Assembly (NCBI GenBank): GCA_030428695.1
Contig: JAUIEM010000472.1
Span: forward strand, 1 to 6,585
From: a bacterium
GTDB taxonomy: Bacteria; Planctomycetota; J058; JAJDCP01
Direction of reading: 5' to 3'
DNA: 6,585 bases
Numbering within the stretch: position 1 is the first letter of the stretch; each line of letters starts with the position of its first letter. The notes under the pieces were generated by a model, which was not told the DNA's origin, made no database searches, and saw nothing but the letters and a program-made list of their open reading frames with translations. The position numbers were made by a program, and so were the translations under genes. This document shows, in pieces, positions 1-5,773 of the stretch.

Positions 1-1
1 G

Positions 2-424
2 ACACAGCTCGCCAAGATGGCCGACGGCGAGGCGGTCCGCCACCGCATGGGGGACCTCGGCTACTTCGATGAGGACGGCCGGCTGTGGTTCTGCGGGCGC
101 AAGGCCCACCGCGTCGAGACCGCCGACAGCACCCTGTTCACCGTGCCCTGCGAGATGGTGTTCAACACCCACCCGCAGGTCTACCGCACGGCCCTGGTCG
201 GGGTCGGCGAGGCGGGGCAGAAGACGCCGGTCCTGTGCGTCGAGCTCGAGGCCGGGGCCCAGCCGTCGGAGCAGCTCATCGCCGAGCTCAAGGAGCGCGG
301 GAAGGTGTACGCGCCCGCGACGAAGATCGCGCGCTTCCTGTTCCACCCGGGCTTCCCGGTCGACATCCGGCACAACTCGAAGATCTTCCGGGAGAAGCTG
401 GCGGTGTGGGCGGGGAAGCGATGA
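2..424 (+). CDS. oleC: OleC, C-terminal fragment (beta-lactone synthetase, AMP-forming ligase family); 5' end outside window
   Basis: This is the last 140 residues of an acyl-adenylate-forming enzyme. OleC uses ATP to convert the 2-alkyl-3-hydroxyalkanoic acid made by OleD into a beta-lactone, which OleB then decarboxylates to a long-chain cis-olefin. The fragment opens with the A8-type motif HRMGDLGYFDEDGRLWF (residues 14-30), which contains the conserved GD. Next comes the hinge WFCGRKAHRV, where the usual GRxDxxIK of acyl-CoA synthetases is altered in the way I associate with OleC. PCEMVFNTHPQVYRTALVGVG (49-69) and RHNSKIFREKLAVWA (123-137) are also OleC-like, and the lysine of NSKI is the expected A10 catalytic lysine. 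The TGA is at 422-424. The start lies upstream, so length cannot be judged. The oleD gene downstream supports the call. A generic fatty-acyl ligase is the main alternative. Confidence 0.88.
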   Translation, partial: TQLAKMADGEAVRHRMGDLGYFDEDGRLWFCGRKAHRVETADSTLFTVPCEMVFNTHPQVYRTALVGVGEAGQKTPVLCVELEAGAQPSEQLIAELKERGKVYAPATKIARFLFHPGFPVDIRHNSKIFREKLAVWAGKR

Positions 425-452
425 GAGCGAACGCGAAGGGGGCATCTTCACG

Positions 453-485
453 CGGTCGGCGGGAGGGGGTAAACCCCTCCCCTAC
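453..485 (-). repeat. Inverted single copy of the GC-rich hairpin element
   Basis: Read on the - strand, this 33-nt stretch matches the hairpin core of the downstream direct repeats (GTAGGGGCGGGGTTTAC, then CCCCGCCCGCCGACCG). Only one base differs in each stem arm. The arm GGGCGGGG becomes GGGAGGGG, and CCCCGCCC becomes CCCCTCCC, so the 8-bp stem around a 5-nt loop is kept. It begins 28 nt after the oleC stop and could act as a stem-loop at the 3' end of the oleC message, but no T-tract follows. That role is inference. Confidence 0.8.
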
Positions 486-509
486 ATGGCTTCCGGGAGC
501 AGGTCCTGG

Positions 510-740
510 CCTCGCTGAACGAGCGTGTAGGGGCGGGGTTTACCCCCGCCCGCCGACCGGGGCAGGCGCCCGCCTCGCTAAACGAGCGTGTAGGGGCGGG
601 GTTTACCCCCGCCCGCCTACCGGGGCAGGCGCCCGCCTCGCTAAACGAGCGTGTAGGGGCGGGGTTTACCCCCGCCCGCCGACTGGGGCAGGCGCCTGCC
701 TCGCCGACCAAGCGCGCCGGGGCGGGTGCCGCCCGGTTGA
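510..740 (+). repeat. Tandem array of a 63-bp intergenic repeat: three full copies and one decayed copy
   Basis: Full copies begin at 510, 573 and 636, exactly 63 bp apart, each starting CCTCGCT(G/A)AACGAGCG. They differ at only a few positions, such as G/A in CGCTRAAC, GCCGACC/GCCTACC/GCCGACT, and CGCCCG/CGCCTG. Each unit carries a perfect 8-bp hairpin (GGGCGGGG, loop TTTAC, CCCCGCCC). A fourth copy starts at 699, still in register, but is degraded and ends in a shorter hairpin before oleD. An incomplete unit tail precedes the first copy (about 496-509). Because 63 is divisible by 3, long false reading frames exist on both strands, including the AGVNPAPT-type peptide common in spurious database proteins. 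This array and the inverted copy account for almost all of the 325-nt oleC-oleD gap. No gene was seen there. Confidence 0.92.
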
Positions 741-749
741 GGGGTCACC
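720..749 (+). promoter_or_regulatory. oleD ribosome binding site with an abutting GC hairpin
   Basis: GAGGGG at 739-744 is a Shine-Dalgarno sequence 5 nt before the ATG at 750. A perfect 6-bp hairpin lies just upstream: GGGCGG (720-725), loop GTG, CCGCCC (729-734). It ends only 4 nt before the Shine-Dalgarno sequence. It occupies the register of the repeat-unit hairpin in the decayed fourth copy. It may influence oleD translation or shield the oleD message from the upstream end. The sequence alone does not show this. Confidence 0.6.
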
Positions 750-1736
750 ATGAGGGCGCTGGTCACCGGCGGCGGAGGCTTCCTCGGTGGCGCGATCGTG
801 CGCCTGCTGCGGGAGCGCGGGGACGAAGTGCTTTCCTATTCCCGCGGCGCCTATCCCGCGCTCGCGGAGCTCGGCGTCGAACACCACCAGGGGGACCTGA
901 CCGACGCCGAGGCGCTCGCTCGCGCCGTCGAAGGCTGCGACGCGGTGTTCCACGTCGCCGCCCGGCCGGGCGTGAGCTGCCGCTACCAGGACTACTACCG
1001 GCCGAACGTGCTCGGCACCGAGAGCGTGCTCGCGGCCTGCCGCCGACACGGGGTGCGGCGGCTGATCTACACCAGCACGCCGAGCGTCTGCTTCCACGCC
1101 GAAGGCGGCAAGCTCGACGAGACCGCGCCCTACGGCCACGACTTCCGCGGATCGCACTACGCCGCCACCAAGGCCGCGGCCGAGCGCGCGGTGCTCGAGG
1201 CGAACGGGGACTCCCTCGCCACGGTCGCCCTGCGGCCGCACCTGATCTGGGGGCCGGGCGACAACCACCTCGTGCCGCGCATCCTGGCGCGGGCGAAGGC
1301 CGGGCGGCTGCGGAAGATCGGGGACGGCACGAACCTGATCGACTCGACCTACATAGACAACGCCGCCGACGCCCATCTCCTGGCCGCGGACCGACTCGAG
1401 CCGGGCGCGGCGATCGCCGGGCGCGCCTACTTCATCGCCCAGGATGAGCCGATCGCCTGCTTCGAGCTGATCGACCGCATCCTCGCCGCCGGCGGGCTGC
1501 CGCCGGTGCGGCGCAGCATCTCTCCCAGTCTGGCCTATGGGGTCGGATGGTGTATGGAGAAGGTGTACACCCTCCTGCGGCTGCGGGCGGAGCCGCCGAT
1601 GACCCGCTTCGTCGCGCTGCAGCTCTCGACGCCCCACTGGTTCGACCTCACCGCCACCAAGCGGGACCTCGGCTACGCGCCGAAGGTGTCGCTCGACGAG
1701 GGGTTGCGCCGGCTGGCGAAGGCGTTGGGGGGCTGA
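750..1736 (+). CDS. oleD: OleD, 2-alkyl-3-oxoalkanoate reductase (NAD(P)-dependent extended SDR)
   Basis: OleD reduces the 2-alkyl-3-ketoalkanoic acid produced by OleA to the 2-alkyl-3-hydroxy acid that OleC lactonises, in long-chain olefin synthesis. The protein has 328 residues, the usual length for the family. It starts with a Rossmann motif TGGGGFLG (6-13). Downstream are VFHVAARPG (66-74), the catalytic Ser/Thr region YTSTPSV (107-113), Tyr137 and Lys141 in SHYAATK, RPHLIWGPGD (162-171), and TYIDNAADAHLLA (200-212). The C-terminal half, including LRLRAEPPMTRFVALQLSTPHWF (276-298), agrees with OleD proteins as I remember them rather than with generic epimerases. The ATG is chosen because the Rossmann strand begins at residue 2 and a GAGGGG site sits 5 nt upstream. 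It follows oleC after a repeat-filled gap. A 3-beta-hydroxysteroid dehydrogenase-like epimerase is the fallback call. Confidence 0.92.
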   Translation: MRALVTGGGGFLGGAIVRLLRERGDEVLSYSRGAYPALAELGVEHHQGDLTDAEALARAVEGCDAVFHVAARPGVSCRYQDYYRPNVLGTESVLAACRRHGVRRLIYTSTPSVCFHAEGGKLDETAPYGHDFRGSHYAATKAAAERAVLEANGDSLATVALRPHLIWGPGDNHLVPRILARAKAGRLRKIGDGTNLIDSTYIDNAADAHLLAADRLEPGAAIAGRAYFIAQDEPIACFELIDRILAAGGLPPVRRSISPSLAYGVGWCMEKVYTLLRLRAEPPMTRFVALQLSTPHWFDLTATKRDLGYAPKVSLDEGLRRLAKALGG

Positions 1737-1798
1737 GGGCTTCCACGGCTTGGCAAGAGACACCGACCCGACCGGTGGCGCGCGCCCACCCCGATGGC

Positions 1799-1829
1799 TT
1801 ATCCTCTATACAAATCGACAAAGCTATCC
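1799..1829 (+). promoter_or_regulatory. AT-rich island, possible promoter for the small ORF / DUF3320 / helicase genes
   Basis: About 30 bp of clearly AT-richer sequence lies in otherwise very GC-rich DNA, 63 nt after the oleD stop and just before the small ORF. TATACA (1807-1812) is a fair -10 candidate. I see no convincing -35 hexamer 16-18 bp upstream. The position suits a promoter for the genes that follow, but this is a weak call. Confidence 0.3.
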
Positions 1830-1844
1830 GGCGAAAGGCGCGCC

Positions 1845-1952
1845 ATGGACTCCACTCCGGCCTTCGATGTCGCATCCGCCCTGGTCAAGGCCCTGATGTC
1901 CGTCGACAACTGGGCCCCCGAGAAGAGCTGCCACCTGGGGGGTGGGGGATGA
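1845..1952 (+). CDS. Possible 35-residue small protein, stop overlapping the next start
   Basis: An ATG at 1845 opens a 35-codon frame ending in TGA at 1950-1952. A plausible Shine-Dalgarno sequence, GAAAGG (1833-1838), lies 6 nt upstream. The stop overlaps the ATG of the following gene (ATGA at 1949-1952), the usual layout of translational coupling. The peptide begins MDSTPAFDVASALVKALMS and ends in CHLGGGG. It has a short amphipathic-looking helix (about residues 8-20), no signal peptide and no membrane segment. Nearly all third codon positions are G or C, as in neighbouring genes, though this is weak evidence in DNA this GC-rich. I do not recognise it. It could be a real small partner of the downstream protein, a leader peptide that couples translation, or a chance frame. 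Confidence 0.4.
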   Translation: MDSTPAFDVASALVKALMSVDNWAPEKSCHLGGGG

Positions 1953-3433
1953 GCGCGACGGAACCCGAGGCCTTCTCGCCGGATGAGCTGGACGACCTCC
2001 TCGCTCAGCTCGAAGGCGGCGCGCTGGACGAGCTGGACATCGCCCTCCCCGAGCCTGTCGGGCCGACGGGGGTGGAAGAGCGGGCCGAGCGCGCCAGCCC
2101 CGTTCCGGGACCGCCCGTCCCCGGCCCCGCGCCGGCAGAGGACACGTCGCCCGTGCCCCCGCGTCCGGATCCCGTCCCCCGCGAGAGACCGACGTCCTCC
2201 GCGCCGGTCGCGCCCCCACCGGTCGCGCCCCCACCGGTCGCAACCCCACCGGTCGCGCCCCCGCCGGTCGCGCCCTCGCCGGTCGCGCCCCCGTTCCCCG
2301 CCGCGGAGCCAGACAGCCAGCCTCCGACCGCTCCGCAGCCGGAGGGTCCGCGCGGGGCTCCCCTGGGGGGGCCCCCGGCCGCGGTCGAGGCGCCCTCTGC
2401 GCTTCCCGTGGTCGATCCGCGACCGCCGGTCGTTCTTCGGCCCGCGCTGACAACCTCCCCCGCCCTCCCCCCGGCGCCCTCCGGCCGGGTTCCGGCGAAG
2501 GCTCTGGATCTGGATGGTGATGGGGATGGGGACTCCGGCCCGCCGCCCGCGGACCCTCGCTCCCCATCTCTGGCGGAACCGCCCGCGCCATCCGAGGGCG
2601 CGAGCGCTCGAACGCCCGCCGCGCTGCCGCTGGACGGCGCTGACGCGCCCGCGACCCCCGCCCAGCCGTTTCCGCCGAAGGCGGAGCCGCCCACGCTCCG
2701 TCCGGATGACGCCTGGCTGCGGGAGGCGTTCATCGCCGATCTGCTGCGGCGGCTCGGCCAGCTCGGGCGCCTGCGCTGGAAGGCCTGCGAGCTGCCGGTT
2801 GTCGACGACCTGCTCACCAGGCTGCAAGCGGCCCGGGCCCAGCTCCTGCTGCGGCGCGAGGCGGTGGCGCCAGCGGTCGCGCCGGCGCAGCGCTCCGAAG
2901 TCGAGGCCGGATCGACGCCGGCGGTCTACGTCCGGTACCGCTCTCCAGAGCAGCTCGGCGACCCCGGAGACTTCTACGAGCCACGGAACGCCCTGACCGT
3001 GGCTCGCCTCATCCAACAGATCGTCGCGCAGGAAGCCCCGGTTCTCCTCGACGTCGTCGCGCGCAGGGTGACGCGGCCTTTCGGGATCAAGCGTCGCACC
3101 GATCGGGTGCGGGAGCGGATCATGCAGTCCTTGGTGCTCATCAGCGAAGATCAACGCCCCCAGTTGCGCGGCGACGTGTTCTGGGCGGCGAGCCAGGACC
3201 CCGCGACCTACCACGGCTTCCGCCTGCCCGGCGCCGAACGCCCGCGCAACATCGCGGAGGTTCCGCTCGAAGAGCTCAGCAACGCCGCGGCTCACATCGG
3301 CGCCCAGGGAGAGGCCGGTGCGCGCCTGATCGAGGAGATCGCCAGGGTGTTCGAGTGCCATCGCGTCGGACGCAACGTGCGCACGCGTATCGAGCGAGCC
3401 ATCGAGCTCGCCCGCCGCAGGTCTACAGGCTGA
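1949..3433 (+). CDS. Pro-rich protein with C-terminal DUF3320-like domain
   Basis: The protein has 494 residues. Residues 1-35 are acidic and helical (FSPDELDDLLAQLEGG). About 36-250 is a Pro/Ala-rich, low-complexity, probably disordered linker with six PVAPP-type pentapeptides (86-115) and an Asp-Gly stretch (187-196). About 252-305 is helical. From about 340 to 491 the sequence resembles DUF3320: EPRNALTVARLIQQIVAQEAP leading into DVVARRVTRPFGIKRRTDRV, then RGDVFW (407-412), then a second helical block, VPLEELSNAAAHI to RTRIERAIELARR. DUF3320 usually closes large DUF4011/superfamily 1 helicases with nuclease-like domains and looks like a winged-helix DNA-binding unit. Here it is on a separate protein ahead of an SF2 helicase, so a DNA-binding or targeting subunit is inferred. 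The start uses ATGA overlap with the small ORF and a G-rich upstream stretch. No membrane segment or signal peptide is visible. The DUF assignment is from memory. Confidence 0.85.
   Translation: MSATEPEAFSPDELDDLLAQLEGGALDELDIALPEPVGPTGVEERAERASPVPGPPVPGPAPAEDTSPVPPRPDPVPRERPTSSAPVAPPPVAPPPVATPPVAPPPVAPSPVAPPFPAAEPDSQPPTAPQPEGPRGAPLGGPPAAVEAPSALPVVDPRPPVVLRPALTTSPALPPAPSGRVPAKALDLDGDGDGDSGPPPADPRSPSLAEPPAPSEGASARTPAALPLDGADAPATPAQPFPPKAEPPTLRPDDAWLREAFIADLLRRLGQLGRLRWKACELPVVDDLLTRLQAARAQLLLRREAVAPAVAPAQRSEVEAGSTPAVYVRYRSPEQLGDPGDFYEPRNALTVARLIQQIVAQEAPVLLDVVARRVTRPFGIKRRTDRVRERIMQSLVLISEDQRPQLRGDVFWAASQDPATYHGFRLPGAERPRNIAEVPLEELSNAAAHIGAQGEAGARLIEEIARVFECHRVGRNVRTRIERAIELARRRSTG
2204..2293 (+). 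repeat. In-frame 15-bp tandem repeat, six copies, encoding PVAPP
   Basis: Six consecutive 15-bp units begin at 2204, 2219, 2234, 2249, 2264 and 2279, each starting CCGGTCGC. They encode PVAPP, PVAPP, PVATP, PVAPP, PVAPS and PVAPP (residues 86-115 of the DUF3320-like protein). Copies differ by one to a few bases, including a Thr variant and a Ser variant. The unit length is divisible by three, so copy-number change would keep the frame. It sits in the disordered linker. Confidence 0.92.
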
Positions 3434-3512
3434 CCGTTGCCACCTTTGGGGCCTACCCGGTAAGAGCCTTCACGGACGACGCTCTGCGCTTGTTTCCCGA
3501 CTCGAGCTCGAC

Positions 3513-3529
3513 GAGGAGCCTCCCTGGTG
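3513..3529 (+). promoter_or_regulatory. Ribosome binding site and GTG start of the helicase
   Basis: GAGGAG at 3513-3518 lies 8 nt before a GTG at 3527. No ATG, GTG or TTG occurs in this frame between the TAA at 3461 and 3527, so the GTG is the earliest usable start. The conserved helicase sequence begins about 40 residues later. Confidence 0.6.
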
Positions 3530-5773
3530 CCCGCACTTGACGGCCCGGCCAGCCACCCTGTCCAACGCCGCTACCGCATCGAGCGGTTGATGCGCCAGTG
3601 CTCCGCGCAAGAGAGCACGCGCGTGGTCGCCTCGCAGCGTTCCGGGCGGATCGACGCGAACCCGCACCAGATCGATGCCGTGGTCTTCGCCCTGGAGCGG
3701 ATCCCCGAGGGAGGCTGTATCCTCGCCGATGAGGTGGGCCTCGGCAAGACCATCGAGGCGGGCCTGGTGATCGCCCAACTGCGGGCAGAGGGGACCAGGC
3801 GCTTTCTGCTCGTCACCCCGAAGTCGCTGCTCGGGCAGTGGCAGCACGAGCTGTTCACGCTGTTCGGGATCCGGACCGACGACGCCGACGCGGGCTTCCA
3901 GGCGCCCGGAGTCTATCTGGTCTCCCGCGACTTCGCCGGCAGCGCGCGGGGCTCGGCGGCCCTGCGCCAGGCGCCGGCCTTCGACCTGTGTGTGATCGAC
4001 GAGGCGCACGAGGTCTTCGCCTCGGTGTACAAGCGCTTCGACCGCCACGGAAACTACCGGGAAGACAGCAAGCACGCCATCAAGGCGGGTCGCGTCCGCA
4101 CCTTCCTGCAAGGCACGCCGGTCCTGCTGTTGACCGCGACGCCGATCCAGAACTCCCTGGCCGAGCTCTGGGGGCTGGCGCAGTGGGTCGAGCCGACCGG
4201 GACGCTGTTCGGCGACCTGCAGACCTTCCGCCATCTGTTCTGCGACAGCGGGGACGACCGGCGCCTCGCTCGCGGCCAGGAGGATGAGCTGCGCGGGCGC
4301 GTCGCGCAGATCTGTCAGCGGACCTTGCGGCGCCAGGCCCAGGAGTTCATGAAGAAGCCCTTCGTCGGTCGCCGCACGCGGCTGTTCGAGTACCGCATGA
4401 GCGCGGCGGAGAAGGCGCTCTACGACGACGTCACCGAGTACCTGCTCGATCCGGCGACCTGCGCCTTCCGCGGCAACCACCGGCGGCTGGTGCTGATCGG
4501 CTTCCACCGGCGCATGGCCTCGTCTCTTGCGGCGCTCGCGGCCAGCCTGGACGGAATCATCGCGCGACTGCGCAGGATGCGCGACGGCTCCTTCGTGCGG
4601 GACGCGCTCGACGCCTTCGGCTCCGAGATCCTCGACGATCTCGAGGACGACCTCCGCAAGGCGTCGGACAAGGATGAAGGGGACGCCCCTTCGGCGGAGA
4701 GCATCGACGCGGAGCTCCTGCTCGTGCGTGACTTCGCCGACCGCGCCCGCGCCCTGCCCTCCGACGGCAAGGCGCGCGCGCTGCTCGAAGCGGTTCGGCT
4801 CGTGATGCGTCGCGGAGAGGCCGGCGAGGGCCGCGGGAAGGTCGTGATCTTCACCGAGTCGTTGGCCACGCAGGACTTCTTGTGCTCCTTCCTCACCACC
4901 GAGGCGGGGCTGGACCGCGGGGAGGTGACCCTCTTCCGGGGCACGAACGAGGGCGCGGAGGTCGAGGCGGCGTACCGGCGCTGGCAGACCGAGGTCGGGG
5001 CCCACATGCCTCCGCCCCAGCCCTCGCAGGACGTCGCGCGACGCCTCGCGCTCGTGCACGAGTTCCGCACCCGCAGCCGGGTGTTCGTCGCGACCGAGGC
5101 CGGAGCGAAGGGGCTCAACCTGCAGTTCGCCGACACCCTGATCAATTACGACCTGCCCTGGAATCCCCAACGCATCGAACAACGCATCGGCCGCATCCAC
5201 CGCTACGGGCAGACCACCGACGTCACCGTGATCAACTTCGTCTCCCCGGACAACGCGACCCAGCGCCTGACCTTCGACATCCTCAGCCAGAAGCTCGACC
5301 TGTTCGGCACCGTGCTCGACGCGTCCGACCAGGTGCTGCACGAGCCCGGGCAGTCCGCGCCCGAGCCCCTGGCCGGAGCGCTCGGGGCGGGCTTCGAGAG
5401 CTCGATGCGGCGGATCTACGAGCGCGCCCGCAGTCGGCGGGAGATCGAGGTCGAGCTCAGCAAGCTGCGCGAGGAGACGGGCGAGCAGCGGGCGCGCTTC
5501 GAGGAGGTCCACCGCCACACCGCCGGGCTGATCGCGAGCCACTTCGACGAGCAGGTCCGGGCGGTCTTCCGGCGGATCCGCGACGCTCTTCCCGAGCGGT
5601 TGAGGCGCTTCGACCGCGAGCTCGAGGCGGTGCTGGTCGACTATCTGCGCGCCTCCTCGGTCCGTTTCGCGCGCTGTCGTTCGGCTCGCGCTACCCCTGC
5701 CTGCACCGACTCACCGATCGTGGACTGGTCGAGCAGGTCGACACGGTTGATCGCGCTGATGTCGGCACCGTGA
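3527..5773 (+). CDS. SNF2/RapA-like DEAH-box superfamily 2 helicase, C terminus lost at a sequence junction
   Basis: This is an ATP-driven DNA or nucleoprotein translocase. The motifs appear in order: Q-like NPHQIDAV (45-52); Walker A ADEVGLGKTIEAG (67-79, Lys74); DEAH in CVIDEAHEVF (155-164); motif III LLTATPIQNS (201-210); KVVIFTES (438-445); motif V ATEAGAKGLNLQ (522-533); and motif VI QRIEQRIGRIHRYGQ (548-562). The motif spellings are RapA-like, and DrmD of DISARM is of the same general kind. A charged helical tail follows (about 625-708). Genuine coding ends near residue 705-710 (about nt 5650). From there to the TGA at 5771-5773 the frame translates DNA that belongs, in another frame, to a PadR regulator, so the last 38-40 residues are artefactual. 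Related helicases as I recall them continue well past this point. The gene follows the DUF3320-like gene after 93 nt. Frame and family are secure, specific function is not. Confidence 0.88.
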   Translation: MPALDGPASHPVQRRYRIERLMRQCSAQESTRVVASQRSGRIDANPHQIDAVVFALERIPEGGCILADEVGLGKTIEAGLVIAQLRAEGTRRFLLVTPKSLLGQWQHELFTLFGIRTDDADAGFQAPGVYLVSRDFAGSARGSAALRQAPAFDLCVIDEAHEVFASVYKRFDRHGNYREDSKHAIKAGRVRTFLQGTPVLLLTATPIQNSLAELWGLAQWVEPTGTLFGDLQTFRHLFCDSGDDRRLARGQEDELRGRVAQICQRTLRRQAQEFMKKPFVGRRTRLFEYRMSAAEKALYDDVTEYLLDPATCAFRGNHRRLVLIGFHRRMASSLAALAASLDGIIARLRRMRDGSFVRDALDAFGSEILDDLEDDLRKASDKDEGDAPSAESIDAELLLVRDFADRARALPSDGKARALLEAVRLVMRRGEAGEGRGKVVIFTESLATQDFLCSFLTTEAGLDRGEVTLFRGTNEGAEVEAAYRRWQTEVGAHMPPPQPSQDVARRLALVHEFRTRSRVFVATEAGAKGLNLQFADTLINYDLPWNPQRIEQRIGRIHRYGQTTDVTVINFVSPDNATQRLTFDILSQKLDLFGTVLDASDQVLHEPGQSAPEPLAGALGAGFESSMRRIYERARSRREIEVELSKLREETGEQRARFEEVHRHTAGLIASHFDEQVRAVFRRIRDALPERLRRFDRELEAVLVDYLRASSVRFARCRSARATPACTDSPIVDWSSRSTRLIALMSAP
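5645..5665. other. Probable chimeric junction between two source genomes
   Basis: Helicase-like coding in one frame ([12 protein letters not shown], ending about 5653) gives way to PadR-like coding in another frame ([16 protein letters not shown], from 5653). Neither gene has its normal boundary here: the helicase lacks its C terminus and PadR lacks its N terminus. Gene content changes from ole/helicase to an actinobacterial padR-ino1 pair. GC3 falls from about nine in ten in helicase samples to about 83% in ino1. No transposon end, tRNA or repeat marks the point. An assembly or library chimera is the simplest reading. Illegitimate recombination in a real genome is possible. Confidence 0.75.

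Noticed and set aside
510..740. CRISPR array
   Set aside because: The units are contiguous 63-bp tandem copies with no unique spacers between conserved repeats, and no cas gene is present.
85..753. 222-codon + frame and 87-codon - frame across the 63-bp repeats
   Set aside because: They are open only because the repeat period is divisible by three. The peptides are 21-residue repeats of the spurious AGVNPAPT type, and the + frame starts inside oleC in the wrong frame.
1774..1790. Terminator hairpin after oleD (GGTGG...CCACC)
   Set aside because: The stem is only about 5 bp with an imperfect interior, and no T-tract follows.
666..3361. Long - strand open frames opposite oleD and the DUF3320-like gene
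   Set aside because: They are Arg/Gly/Pro-rich shadows of well-supported + strand genes with no recognisable domain or ribosome binding site.
3437..3466. Promoter between the DUF3320-like gene and the helicase (TTGCCA ... TAAGAG)
   Set aside because: The -35 is acceptable, but the -10 candidate matches consensus at only three of six positions. Co-transcription is the simpler view.
3355..3540. 61-codon frame bridging the DUF3320-like gene and the helicase
   Set aside because: It starts inside the DUF3320-like gene in another frame, and its product is Arg-rich with no motif. Two-thirds or more of it is shadow or intergenic sequence.
3470..5542. 690-codon open frame on the - strand opposite the helicase
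   Set aside because: It is antisense to a protein with clear SF2 motifs. Long antisense frames are expected where nearly every third base is G or C, and the translation shows no family motif.
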